This document shows, piece after piece, positions 6,686 through 13,265 of a stretch of 17,795 bases of DNA; the first letter of the stretch is position 1, and the number at the start of each line of letters is the position of its first letter. The notes beneath the pieces were generated by a model, which saw only the letters and a list, made by a program, of their open reading frames with translations, was not told the origin of the DNA and did not search any database. Both the position numbers and the translations under genes were made by a program. The stretch is taken from NCBI GenBank assembly GCA_036394315.1, contig DASWFI010000120.1:1-17795 (forward strand), read 5' to 3'. This stretch comes from DASWFI01 sp036394315 (GTDB lineage: Bacteria; Patescibacteriota; Doudnabacteria; UBA920; O2-02-FULL-48-8).

Positions 6686-6856
6686 ATGTCAGAGAATCCG
6701 GCGAATAAGAAAGTAACCATTCGTGTTCCAATCTCTTTGTATGTAGGAGTGCGAGGAGTGTGCAAAAAAGAGCATATGTCTTTTAGCAAAAAGGTGAAAT
6801 TGCTTTTAGAGCGTGAAATGATGCAAAAGGAACATGAGAAAGGTTGGTTGTTGTAA
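6686..6856 (+). CDS. Small ribbon-helix-helix DNA-binding protein
   Basis: The 56-aa protein reads as a beta strand (KKVTIRVP, 8-15), helix 1 (ISLYVGVRGVCKKEH) and helix 2 (SFSKKVKLLLEREMMQKEHEK), the Arc/CopG-like pattern. It is the same length as the ribbon-helix-helix protein at 742 but clearly different in sequence. The start is preceded by AGAGGG. It follows a strong promoter that carries a perfect palindrome, so autorepression is likely. It could control the following membrane/Rha module or the integrase. The assignment is by pattern only. Confidence 0.72.
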   Translation: MSENPANKKVTIRVPISLYVGVRGVCKKEHMSFSKKVKLLLEREMMQKEHEKGWLL

Positions 6857-6860
6857 GTGT

Positions 6861-6889
6861 GTCCCTCTGCTCTCCCTTTGCAGAGGGAC
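6861..6889. repeat. Hairpin after the ribbon-helix-helix gene
   Basis: GTCCCTCTGC (6861-6870) and GCAGAGGGAC (6880-6889) form a perfect 10-bp stem with a 9-nt loop. There is no T run on either strand, so it may be a weak or rho-assisted terminator or an mRNA-stabilising structure. Confidence 0.5.
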
Positions 6890-7001
6890 AAAACCAGACA
6901 CATGATTGGAGCATGTGCTAGGTTAGCCTTTATATTAGCATACAAGTGCTTTTATGGCCTATCCTGGCACGATGAAAAGTGAAAGGAATAGGTTTTTTGT
7001 T

Positions 7002-7994
7002 ATGAACCGTATCGGTGGAAAGATCATTTTATGGTTGTTGATTTTATCGTTGATTGTGTTTACAGCCATCAGAACTTTGCATTTCTTGGAGCTAACATTT
7101 CCTCCTGATCTTGGATATGTTGCCTATCTGGGATTGGCAGCATTCGATATTGGCATTCTGGGATGGTTCTACTTTGCTACCCAATCAGCAGAGGGTGCTG
7201 GTCAAAGAGCGATAGCATACGGGATGATTTTTGTTTGCATGACTGGTGTCGTGATTACTACAGTTGCAGATATGGTTATTGTCTCAAGTCAGAATGGGCT
7301 TACAAAGTTACCTCCTCAGTGGGGCACTATCGGCTTGTGGGGAGTGATCATTGTTATTGTTTTGAATGTGGTGGCAGGCATTGTTGTTCATTTAGCTGCT
7401 CCTGAGCATGCTAGGCATTTGGCAATGGAGAATGCCAGAGATCGTATTCATTCGACAGTTCTTGCTCACATTTCAGCACAGGCTGATACTATTGCGCCGC
7501 AAATTGCAGCGCATACCGCGCAACATTGGGCTAATCAAGTTATTCATGAAATGACTGGAAGTATTCCAGGATCTTACAATGCTCCTGTTTTATCAACTCC
7601 TAAAGTAGTTGATGCTGATCCTCCAAAGAATGTTCCTGCCATTTCTCATAATCCAGTAGTCAAGGCTGCTTCTCCTGAAGCTGTAGTTGATCCTCACAAA
7701 GTGAAACCTCGTGTAGATGCTGAAGCAAAATCTCTTGAGAAACCAAAGTCGTTTGGGCAAATGCTCGGAAACGTCCATGCCGGCATCCACAATGCCATTG
7801 ACAAGCGACTTGATGGCAGTAAATCTGTTCCAATTGAACGTACTGAGGATGAGTACTCCCCTGAGTTTGAGCAAGCACTTGATAATGAGATTGAAAAACC
7901 TGCTCAAGGCAAGAAGACTACGGTTTTTGTCAAGCATGATGATACTTCTAGATTGGAAGCTCATGAAGATTTAGGAGGTGATCGAAACCCTTAG
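7002..7994 (+). CDS. Four-helix membrane protein with long cytoplasmic tail; possible -1 frameshift at its end
   Basis: From the ATG at 7002 the protein has 330 aa. In-frame ATGs at 6954 and 6972 lack ribosome binding sites, while AGGAATAGG precedes 7002. Four hydrophobic segments lie at about residues 7-27, 39-59, 72-94 and 110-131. A hydrophilic tail of about 190 aa follows, rich in Ala, Pro and Lys. I do not recognise the family. The last codons carry AGGAGGTGATC (7973-7983), a near-full anti-Shine-Dalgarno complement. After it come the heptamer A-AAC-CCT in frame (7985-7991) and a TAG stop. The -1 frame is open for 110 further codons to 8323. This arrangement looks like a programmed frameshift signal, though a single-base deletion would look the same. 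Confidence 0.75.
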   Translation: MNRIGGKIILWLLILSLIVFTAIRTLHFLELTFPPDLGYVAYLGLAAFDIGILGWFYFATQSAEGAGQRAIAYGMIFVCMTGVVITTVADMVIVSSQNGLTKLPPQWGTIGLWGVIIVIVLNVVAGIVVHLAAPEHARHLAMENARDRIHSTVLAHISAQADTIAPQIAAHTAQHWANQVIHEMTGSIPGSYNAPVLSTPKVVDADPPKNVPAISHNPVVKAASPEAVVDPHKVKPRVDAEAKSLEKPKSFGQMLGNVHAGIHNAIDKRLDGSKSVPIERTEDEYSPEFEQALDNEIEKPAQGKKTTVFVKHDDTSRLEAHEDLGGDRNP

Positions 7995-8323
7995 CAAGCT
8001 CTATTGAAATAGGCCAATCAGTAGAGCAGAAAGTTAGTTCTCCGATAGTTTCCCCTTCTTCTGAAAAAAAGAAACTTTCAGGAGAAGGGAGCAAGGGTAG
8101 GTTAAAAGCCTTTTTTGAAACGATTGATCTTTTGCAATCAGTTCGAGAGGCTAAAGGAGAATGGCCCAATGGAATGTCAGTTCGTATGCAGTATTATTAC
8201 AAACACAACTACCAGGAGTACTTTCACAATGGAAAACGAGCGGAGCAAACAAGGTTTGAAAGAGAACGAAAAGCCGAAAGAATTAGGGCAGAAGACAAAC
8301 CAAGAACAAAGAAGGTTCGATAG
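7991..8323 (+). CDS. -1 frame continuation of the membrane protein gene (probable C-terminal extension)
   Basis: The frame from 7991 to the stop at 8321-8323 encodes 110 residues with protein-like composition. A Ser-rich linker is followed by a segment with LKAFFETIDLLQSVREAKGEW, split here as LKAFFETIDL and LQSVREAKGEW, and a very basic end (ERERKAERIRAEDKPRTKKVR region). It has no ATG until 8174, and no start codon sits at a useful distance from the strong Shine-Dalgarno at 7973-7983. The simplest reading is fusion to the upstream protein by a -1 shift at 7985-7991. It overlaps the next gene by 95 nt in another frame. Initiation at a TTG at 8132 is a weaker alternative. Confidence 0.5.
   Translation, partial: LASSIEIGQSVEQKVSSPIVSPSSEKKKLSGEGSKGRLKAFFETIDLLQSVREAKGEWPNGMSVRMQYYYKHNYQEYFHNGKRAEQTRFERERKAERIRAEDKPRTKKVR
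8053..8089 (+). other. Long RNA hairpin with possible pseudoknot
   Basis: Segment 8053-8066 pairs with 8076-8089 (14 bp with one G-U). In addition GTTTC (8048-8052) just before the stem can pair with GAAAC (8071-8075) in the loop, making an H-type pseudoknot. It lies inside the -1 frame extension, 62 nt after the candidate slippery site. Confidence 0.45.
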
Positions 8324-8582
8324 GATACGTGATCTTTTGTATCTTGAGTTTAGTTTTGATGGTATTGAGTACATAAGCATTTATCGTGCAATTCCACCTC
8401 AAATAGACAGATTGGCTAATATGTACTTTGATGTTTCGGGCATTGATGTAAATGTCTGGCCTGTATGGGATCGGCTTGATTTGGTGAATGCATTGTGGGA
8501 TTTTTGTCAGGAATTAGGACGTGAATTTCCGCTTCGAATCAAAGAGCAGCCAAATCGTTCTGTAGTGCCGTCTGATCAGTAG
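8229..8582 (+). CDS. Uncharacterised small protein
   Basis: The 117-aa protein has a charged, Lys/Glu/Gln-rich N-terminal 30 residues and then a compact region with mixed hydrophobic and acidic residues (YLEFSFDGIEYISIYRAI, then VWPVWDRLDLVNALWDFCQEL). I chose the ATG at 8229 because AGGAG stands 9 nt upstream. The same frame is open further upstream to a TTG at 8115 without a binding site. The N-terminus overlaps the end of the -1 frame extension. No family was recognised. A hairpin terminator follows. Confidence 0.65.
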   Translation: MENERSKQGLKENEKPKELGQKTNQEQRRFDRIRDLLYLEFSFDGIEYISIYRAIPPQIDRLANMYFDVSGIDVNVWPVWDRLDLVNALWDFCQELGREFPLRIKEQPNRSVVPSDQ

Positions 8583-8597
8583 AGAAAATTTACAATT

Positions 8598-8623
8598 AAA
8601 TTTACACTCGTGTAAATTTTTTT
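8598..8623 (+). terminator. AT-rich hairpin terminator
   Basis: AAATTTACA (8598-8606) and TGTAAATTT (8611-8619) pair around the tetraloop CTCG and are followed by a T run to 8623. A direct half copy (ATTTACA, 8588-8594) precedes it, so a protein-binding role is also possible. Confidence 0.65.
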
Positions 8624-8641
8624 CAGAAGAGGGAGAAAGAA

Positions 8642-9298
8642 ATGGGCATTCAAAATATTGTTCGTGTGGAGACACAAAACAACAAAGTCATTGATTTTTT
8701 GCAGGTTGGTACAGAGTATCGTATTGATAGTCGTATTGTAGCGAAAGGATTGGATTTAGAGCATTTACCTTTTAGGCGTTTGTTGGAAAAGTATCAGTTT
8801 CAATTGGAGCACTTTGGAAAGGTTGACTTTCAAAATCAGGCTAATGGAATAACTGATGTTGAAAGTCAGTTATTCGAAAATCAACAAAGAGGTAGAGGTA
8901 GACCAGAAATGTATGTCTTACTTAATCGTGACCAAGTACTCTTTGCCATCACGCTTTCTAGAAATACTGAAGAAGTGATTGAATGGAAAATGGCTTTAAT
9001 TGATGCTCTTAGTCAATTAGAAAAGCAAGTGAGGACTTTAAGGACTTTTGGAAAACAAAAACAAATAGAGTCATCTGATATGTTTGAAGATAAAGTCTTA
9101 CGTGTTGTTGTTAGGCGGACTGGTGATACGAGAGAGTGGATAACTCCTGCTGTTGTTCGAGCTTTTCTAAATGATAAATATAGTGTTGGTAGTATAGATG
9201 AGGTACTTAAATCACAAGTAGGTGTGCATTTGGAGTACCGTCCTTCGCATAGAGTAAATTCAAAAGGTTGGTATCGACTTTCTGATAGAGAGGTCTAA
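8642..9298 (+). CDS. Rha-like phage regulatory protein
   Basis: The 218-aa protein has an N-terminal region typical of Rha-family phage regulators. YRIDSRIVAKGLDLEH (about 27-42) corresponds to the family's DSR-x-VA-x-x-L-x-x-x-H helix. RRLLEKYQFQLEHFGKVDF follows, then GRGRPEMYVLLNRDQVLFAITLSRNTEEVIEWKMALIDA (about 83-121, split as GRGRPEMYVLLNRDQ and the rest), the usual tyr-leu-leu-x-x-x-x segment. The C-terminal 75 residues could be a winged helix (WITPAVVRAFLNDKYSV). In lambdoid phages Rha interferes with infection of strains lacking IHF. Here I infer a transcription regulator. GAGGGAG precedes the ATG, and the next gene starts after one spacer base. Confidence 0.68.
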   Translation: MGIQNIVRVETQNNKVIDFLQVGTEYRIDSRIVAKGLDLEHLPFRRLLEKYQFQLEHFGKVDFQNQANGITDVESQLFENQQRGRGRPEMYVLLNRDQVLFAITLSRNTEEVIEWKMALIDALSQLEKQVRTLRTFGKQKQIESSDMFEDKVLRVVVRRTGDTREWITPAVVRAFLNDKYSVGSIDEVLKSQVGVHLEYRPSHRVNSKGWYRLSDREV

Positions 9299-9299
9299 A

Positions 9300-9494
9300 A
9301 TGCTACTTTTCATTTGCAGTCAATGTGGTTGTTGGATAGTCATTTTTTCAATGGCCGATGTGTTGCGAGAGTCAGGCAGAATTGGAATTGTTCAATGTAG
9401 TCAAGGTTGTGGTGAAATGACGTATGTGAGGTTAACAGATCGACTCCAAATTGTTCCTGTTCCGGTAGAGGAGAAGAGTGATGCCATTAGCTGA
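9300..9494 (+). CDS. Small zinc-ribbon-like protein
   Basis: The 64-aa protein has CSQC (6-10 region) and a second cysteine pair, CSQGC, near residue 33, which could bind one zinc. The start follows the Rha-like stop by one base, and its end overlaps the next small gene. No family was recognised. Confidence 0.6.
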   Translation: MLLFICSQCGCWIVIFSMADVLRESGRIGIVQCSQGCGEMTYVRLTDRLQIVPVPVEEKSDAIS

Positions 9495-9615
9495 TGAGAT
9501 TGCTCGTAGTACAATTAGTTTGCTTGTTGGAGACATGATCATTGTTGCATTGCTCTTTTCAATAGTTTCGAGATTGGGCAAAATTATCAAGATGCTTGAA
9601 GAGAGAGGGAAATGA
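9481..9615 (+). CDS. Tiny membrane protein 1 (44 aa)
   Basis: The product has a short polar N-terminus, one hydrophobic segment (about 13-31, TISLLVGDMIIVALLFSIV) and a basic, charged tail (RLGKIIKMLEERGK). AGGAG lies 8 nt before the ATG. The gene overlaps both neighbours by a few bases. With the next two genes it forms a row of single-span proteins. A holin- or spanin-like or regulatory membrane role is possible but unproven. Confidence 0.6.
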   Translation: MPLADEIARSTISLLVGDMIIVALLFSIVSRLGKIIKMLEERGK

Positions 9616-9707
9616 TAACCATTCTCATAATCTTGCTTGCAATTATTGGTATTATTGTGTTGCTGTTGGCATTCCGCTATTGGATATTCAAGAACACGCC
9701 TTGGTGA
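9612..9707 (+). CDS. Tiny membrane protein 2 (31 aa)
   Basis: It is almost wholly one hydrophobic helix (residues 2-21) followed by RYWIFKNTPW. The ATG overlaps the previous stop (ATGA, 9612-9615), and GAGAGGGA is the ribosome binding site. The overlap and the binding site support translation despite the very small size. Confidence 0.55.
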   Translation: MITILIILLAIIGIIVLLLAFRYWIFKNTPW

Positions 9708-9722
9708 AAAGGAGAGACTGTT

Positions 9723-9839
9723 ATGAGATGGGATAATCGATGGCGTAAGAAATGGTATGACGTGTGGGAAATATGGGTTATAATGATTGGTATGTTGATT
9801 GTTGCATCTATTGTGTGTTGCTCATTATTAAGGGGTTGA
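9723..9839 (+). CDS. Tiny membrane protein 3 (38 aa)
   Basis: The N-terminus is basic and Trp-rich (MRWDNRWRKKWYDVWEIW), followed by one hydrophobic segment with a double Cys (about 19-36). AGGAG is 8 nt upstream of the ATG. Topology by the positive-inside rule would put the N-terminus in the cytoplasm. No family was recognised. Confidence 0.55.
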   Translation: MRWDNRWRKKWYDVWEIWVIMIGMLIVASIVCCSLLRG

Positions 9840-9842
9840 ATA

Positions 9843-10037
9843 ATGAGATGTCAACACATTGAAGACTCCACTGGGGAGCAGTGCTCCGAGCAAGCTACCA
9901 GGGACATCAGGATTAGAACTGCAAGGCAAGGCTGGCGCTTGTTTCTTTGCAGTGAGCACTATGAGGAAGAGGTAGAGACGATTAGGTCATACATTGATCG
10001 AATGGCAGTTGAGCAAGTACAGGAGAGTGAGCGATGA
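9843..10037 (+). CDS. Small zinc-finger-like protein
   Basis: The 64-aa protein has C3 and H5 (CQH), C14, and CSEH (about 36-39), spaced as a possible zinc site. Its C-terminal half is acidic and helical. AAGGGG lies 7 nt upstream of the ATG. Its TGA overlaps the next ATG (10034-10037). Function unknown. Confidence 0.6.
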   Translation: MRCQHIEDSTGEQCSEQATRDIRIRTARQGWRLFLCSEHYEEEVETIRSYIDRMAVEQVQESER

Positions 10038-10294
10038 ATGAAATAGAAGTGCGAAAAATGTTTGTAGAAATCAGTTGTCATGACAATATTGGTTTGGATG
10101 ATTTGTTGGAGCATTCAGCAGGATGGGCTTCTGAAATTTGTGGTATGCAAGGTGAGGCAATTTATGCTTTTATTCTTGGTGAGGCTATTATTCATCTTCA
10201 GAAGTCTGGATGCAATGATACTGTTGCGTGTGGACTTGCTCTTGATTTAGTTGGTAAATTTCGCGTAGCGAATAAAGACTTGTTTGCATGTTAG
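10034..10294 (+). CDS. Uncharacterised small protein
   Basis: The 86-aa protein is mostly helical by composition (GWASEICGMQGEAIYAFIL, then GEAIIHLQKSGCNDTVACGL). There is no recognised family and no clear membrane span. It is the last gene of the small-gene module, coupled to the previous gene, and is followed by a palindrome and a terminator. Confidence 0.6.
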   Translation: MNEIEVRKMFVEISCHDNIGLDDLLEHSAGWASEICGMQGEAIYAFILGEAIIHLQKSGCNDTVACGLALDLVGKFRVANKDLFAC

Positions 10295-10300
10295 CCTAAC

Positions 10301-10314
10301 CCCCTTGCACGGGG
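10301..10314. repeat. Dispersed CCCC-TGCA-GGGG palindrome, intergenic copy
   Basis: CCCCTTGCACGGGG lies between the end of the small-gene module and its terminator, and is preceded by the palindrome GTTAGCCTAAC (10290-10300). Related copies are at 51-60, 4927-4940, 5248-5257 (minus), 5532-5543 and 17110-17125. Confidence 0.6.
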
Positions 10315-10322
10315 AATAGATC

Positions 10323-10348
10323 GAGAGGTATAAAAGCCTCTCTTTTTT
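10323..10348 (+). terminator. Rho-independent terminator before the packaging operon
   Basis: GAGAGG (10323-10328) pairs with CCTCTC (10337-10342) across an 8-nt loop and is followed by six T (10343-10348). Confidence 0.85.
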
Positions 10349-10381
10349 GTGTTCAAAATCTGGTGAATAGTTATGGGCACT

Positions 10382-10410
10382 TTCAAAACTGTTGATAAAT
10401 GGTGTATACT
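10382..10410 (+). promoter_or_regulatory. Promoter of the packaging/head operon
   Basis: The -35-like TTCAAA (10382-10387), a 17-bp spacer and TATACT (10405-10410), with TG one base before the -10, start transcription ahead of TerS. It is placed directly after a terminator, as expected for a separate late operon. Confidence 0.55.
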
Positions 10411-10463
10411 CTGTCTATGGATGTATGTGGTAAGCCAACAAATCCCAACATTGTTATGCGTGT

Positions 10464-11033
10464 ATGAGAAATCATAGAATGAATGATGAAGAAAGAGCAC
10501 AGGTAAAAAATAATTTCCTAGAGGCATATGCTGCAACTGGGAATATTTTGCTGTCATGTAAATCTGCTGGTATTAATCGAAGTACGTTTTATGACTGGCA
10601 GGAGAAGGATGAGGAATTTAGTCTTAGATGGCATCAGGCGGAGCGGGATTTTGCTGATGTTATCCTGGCTGAATTTGTGCAACGCGCTGTACATGGATAC
10701 GAGAAGCCTGTGATTTCAATGGGCAGAGTGGTGTATGAGGATGTGCCGGTGCTTGATCAGCATGGCAATCAGGTTGTCAATGATCTTGGTCGGCCACTCT
10801 TTGATAAGAAGCCGCTTATGGAGCGTGTGGTTTCTGACTCTTTGCTTGCACTTGCCATTAAAAAACATCATCCTGAATATCGTGAAAAACAGCAAATAGA
10901 TACAACAGTTACAAATGTTAATGCAACTATGCAACAATTGCACGAAGCAATAGAAAAATCTTTAGCTCCATTTCCAGAAGCTCGTATAGCATTAGCAGAA
11001 GCGATATTAGGGGTAAATAATGGAAAAAGATGA
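10464..11033 (+). CDS. terS: Terminase small subunit
   Basis: The 189-aa protein has an N-terminal helix-turn-helix (about 19-50; SCKSAGINRSTFYDWQEKD) that would bind the packaging site, then an acidic helix (FADVILAEFVQRAVHG). A long insert follows, ending in DKKPLMERVVSDSLLALAIKKHHPEYREKQ, split here as DKKPLMERVVSD and SLLALAIKKHHPEYREKQ. That end is common in HTH-type small terminases. It is followed within the operon by the large subunit. No good ribosome binding site precedes the ATG at 10464; the in-frame ATG at 10479 is an alternative. The stop overlaps the next gene by 14 nt. Confidence 0.8.
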   Translation: MRNHRMNDEERAQVKNNFLEAYAATGNILLSCKSAGINRSTFYDWQEKDEEFSLRWHQAERDFADVILAEFVQRAVHGYEKPVISMGRVVYEDVPVLDQHGNQVVNDLGRPLFDKKPLMERVVSDSLLALAIKKHHPEYREKQQIDTTVTNVNATMQQLHEAIEKSLAPFPEARIALAEAILGVNNGKR

Positions 11034-11274
11034 AATAATGCGGTATTTTCCTGTTGGCAGGAGAGTCTATTGTGATTATATGGAAGGAGAGCTATCCTAT
11101 CGTTTTCGTAAAGTATTTGGGCAAGTGGAAGAGATTAGAGATTCTATTTTATGTGTGAGATCGGAAGAAGTTCCAAATACTATGCTTGATTATGACTTTC
11201 TTTTAATTCATTTGAGTATTCATTCTCCTGTTATGCCTACTGAAATGGCTGTTGAATATGAACAGTCTAAATAG
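11020..11274 (+). CDS. Uncharacterised small protein between TerS and TerL
   Basis: The 84-aa protein looks beta-rich (GRRVYCDYMEGELSYRFRKVF, split as GRRVYCDYMEG and ELSYRFRKVF, then EEIRDSILCVRSEEV), possibly a small SH3-like or OB-like barrel. It overlaps both neighbours, so it is translated in the packaging operon. No family was recognised. Confidence 0.6.
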   Translation: MEKDEIMRYFPVGRRVYCDYMEGELSYRFRKVFGQVEEIRDSILCVRSEEVPNTMLDYDFLLIHLSIHSPVMPTEMAVEYEQSK

Positions 11275-12004
11275 TCTCGCGTATCGGCTTGATCCGGTAC
11301 AGATGGCACGTCAAGTAGGCCTAGAACTTGATCCTTGGCAGGCGAAGCTTGCTCGTAGTCAAGCGCCTCGTATTTTACTTAATTGCTCCAGGCAATCAGG
11401 TAAGAGCACAACGGTAGCAGTTATTGCAGATTGGACAGCGTTTTATCAGGATGAGTCACCAATCTTGTTGCTCTCTCCATCGCTTAGACAGTCTAGTGAG
11501 CTTTTTCGTAAATGTTTGGATGTGTACCGAGCACTTGATAGACCAGTAGCACCGGATGCTGAGAATAAGTTGTCGCTAGAACTTGAGAATGGATCTCGAA
11601 TTGTTAGTCTTCCAGGGAAGGAAGGAACAACACGTGGCTTTTCTGGAGTCAAGTTGCTCATCATTGATGAAGCTTCACAAGTACCAGATGAACTGTACAT
11701 GTCAGTACGTCCAATGCTAGCAGTTTCAGGTGGACGTTTGATAGTGCTTAGCAGTCCTTTTGGAGCAAGAGGATTTTTTTACGAAGCATATAAGAATAGG
11801 CAAGATTGGGAATATTATGAAGTACCAGCTACAGAGTGTCCTAGAATATCACCTCAGTTTTTATCAGAGGAAAAGAAGAATATAGGTGAATTCTGGTACG
11901 AGCAAGAATATATGTGTAAGTTCTTGGATAGTCAAACAGCAGCATTCAGAAGTGAAGATATTCAACAAATAGTAAAACATGATCTTTCGGTGTGGGATAT
12001 ATGA
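11258..12004 (+). CDS. terL: Terminase large subunit, ATPase half
   Basis: The 248-aa product has the packaging motor ATPase motifs. Walker A is CSRQSGKSTT (43-52), the adenine-side segment DPWQAKL precedes it, Walker B is LLIIDEA (133-139) and the coupling motif is LSSPFG (164-169). It pumps DNA into the prohead at the portal. It stops at residue 248, just after the linker (EYMCKFLDSQTAAF), where a normal TerL of about 450-550 aa continues into an RNase H-like nuclease. That nuclease is encoded by the next gene in another frame, overlapping by ATGA (12001-12004). The start is ATG 11258; a TTG at 11252 is less likely. Confidence 0.9.
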   Translation: MNSLNSLAYRLDPVQMARQVGLELDPWQAKLARSQAPRILLNCSRQSGKSTTVAVIADWTAFYQDESPILLLSPSLRQSSELFRKCLDVYRALDRPVAPDAENKLSLELENGSRIVSLPGKEGTTRGFSGVKLLIIDEASQVPDELYMSVRPMLAVSGGRLIVLSSPFGARGFFYEAYKNRQDWEYYEVPATECPRISPQFLSEEKKNIGEFWYEQEYMCKFLDSQTAAFRSEDIQQIVKHDLSVWDI

Positions 12005-12777
12005 TAGTTGCACAAGAGATAAAAATTGAAGAGTTATTGCCAGTTAATATTGGAATAGATATTGGACAAATTCATGATCCTACAGCAATATGTGTAACTG
12101 AGGTTGATCAAGTTCCTACGGGTGAGGTTCGATATGGAAGGGAGCAAACGATAGGCTATCATGATGATCACGGCAATTGGATACCTCCAAAGGGTATTGA
12201 GAATATTATGGTATCTGAATATATGGTACGGTTTATTAAAAGATTGCCACTTAATACAAGTTATCATGATGTAGCTGAATATATTTCAAATATGCTAAAG
12301 AATGATTTATTTCAAAATAGAAAAGTACGTGTTTTAATTGATGTTACTGGAGTTGGTCGTCCAGTATATGATAATTTAAAACGCAAGATATTTATACGAT
12401 TAAATAATGCTGAAGTAACTCACATGAGCGTTGGTATTCAGTTCAAGATGTCAAGCAATCATATGCTTCAGCTTAAGCCTATTAGCTTTGTACATGGAGA
12501 GATTTATAATCGGGGCAAGGGTACACTAGGGAAAGCGTTTTTGGTGTCTCATTTGCAGTCAATACTCCAGGAGAAACGTTTTCACGCGCCTGATATTCCA
12601 GAAGTGAAAGCAATGTGTGATGAATTGCTGGTGTATGAGATTAAAATCACTGACAATGGGAAAGATACGTATGGAGCAAAAATAGGTAAGCATGATGATT
12701 TAGCAACGGCTGCTGCTCTTGCTTGTTTGGAAGATCCATACAGTGATAAAGTACGATATAGTGAAAAGGTGTATTAG
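12001..12777 (+). CDS. Terminase large subunit, nuclease half
   Basis: The 258-aa protein has the RNase H-like layout of TerL nucleases. The first acidic residue is in NIGIDIGQIHDPTAI (D20), the second in VLIDVTGVGRP (D114), and the third in IGKHDDLATAAAL (D232/D233). Two metals held by these residues would cut concatemeric DNA into genome units. The ATG overlaps the stop of the ATPase gene (ATGA), so the two proteins should be made together and work as a complex. Alternatively one base is missing and the gene was once continuous. The C-terminal tail VRYSEKVY recurs in the product of the gene at 13023. Confidence 0.85.
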   Translation: MIVAQEIKIEELLPVNIGIDIGQIHDPTAICVTEVDQVPTGEVRYGREQTIGYHDDHGNWIPPKGIENIMVSEYMVRFIKRLPLNTSYHDVAEYISNMLKNDLFQNRKVRVLIDVTGVGRPVYDNLKRKIFIRLNNAEVTHMSVGIQFKMSSNHMLQLKPISFVHGEIYNRGKGTLGKAFLVSHLQSILQEKRFHAPDIPEVKAMCDELLVYEIKITDNGKDTYGAKIGKHDDLATAAALACLEDPYSDKVRYSEKVY

Positions 12778-13032
12778 ATGGAAGAACATATAGATGTTGA
12801 TGAATTTATGGCATATGTTCGTGAGCAAGGGTTTGAGATACAAGACAATTTATTTACACGTGGCATTAGGACGTTTGTTATTTCAGGTGGAGGACTTCCT
12901 AAAGATGGTGATGTGCATTTTGATATAACGAGAGAAGAATGGAATAAACTTACATTAGAAGATTTGATACAGCAGGTAAATTCTTTGAGATATATGGTAG
13001 ATGAAAGGAATGATAAGGCAAGATGGACATAG
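12778..13032 (+). CDS. Uncharacterised small protein
   Basis: The 84-aa acidic protein starts directly after the terminase nuclease stop, with AAAAGGTG as ribosome binding site inside the end of that gene. It contains REQGFEIQDNLFTRGIRTFV and a likely helical LTLEDLIQQVNSLRYMVDER. No family was recognised. It overlaps the next gene by 10 nt. Confidence 0.6.
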   Translation: MEEHIDVDEFMAYVREQGFEIQDNLFTRGIRTFVISGGGLPKDGDVHFDITREEWNKLTLEDLIQQVNSLRYMVDERNDKARWT

Positions 13033-13265
13033 AGCTTTCAGATGTAAAAATGCTCCCATCAGGAGATTTTGAAAAGCTTGATAAGCGTGAGAAGGAAGCA
13101 TTTCATGCATTGCAAGAGGAAATGATTGCATTGCTCGTAAACAAAAGCAATCATTTTAAGCTTCAGTATCCAGGATTGAGGATTGAGTGGCGTTTCCAGG
13201 CAGAAGTGTATCAAAGTATTGTAAATGGTCCTAGTAGCGTTCGTTATTCAGATAGGGTGTATTAG
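13023..13265 (+). CDS. Uncharacterised small protein with terminase-like C-terminal tail
   Basis: The 80-aa protein has a charged helical middle (EKLDKREKEAFHALQEEMIA) and ends in SSVRYSDRVY, nearly the same as the end of the terminase nuclease (VRYSEKVY). The DNA around the stop and next start (GGTGTATTAGATG) is identical at the two gene ends (12768-12780 and 13256-13268). Function unknown. Confidence 0.6.
   Translation: MDIELSDVKMLPSGDFEKLDKREKEAFHALQEEMIALLVNKSNHFKLQYPGLRIEWRFQAEVYQSIVNGPSSVRYSDRVY

Noticed and set aside
6861..6889. Canonical terminator after the 6686 gene
   Set aside because: The stem is good but there is no T run on either strand, so I list it only as a hairpin.
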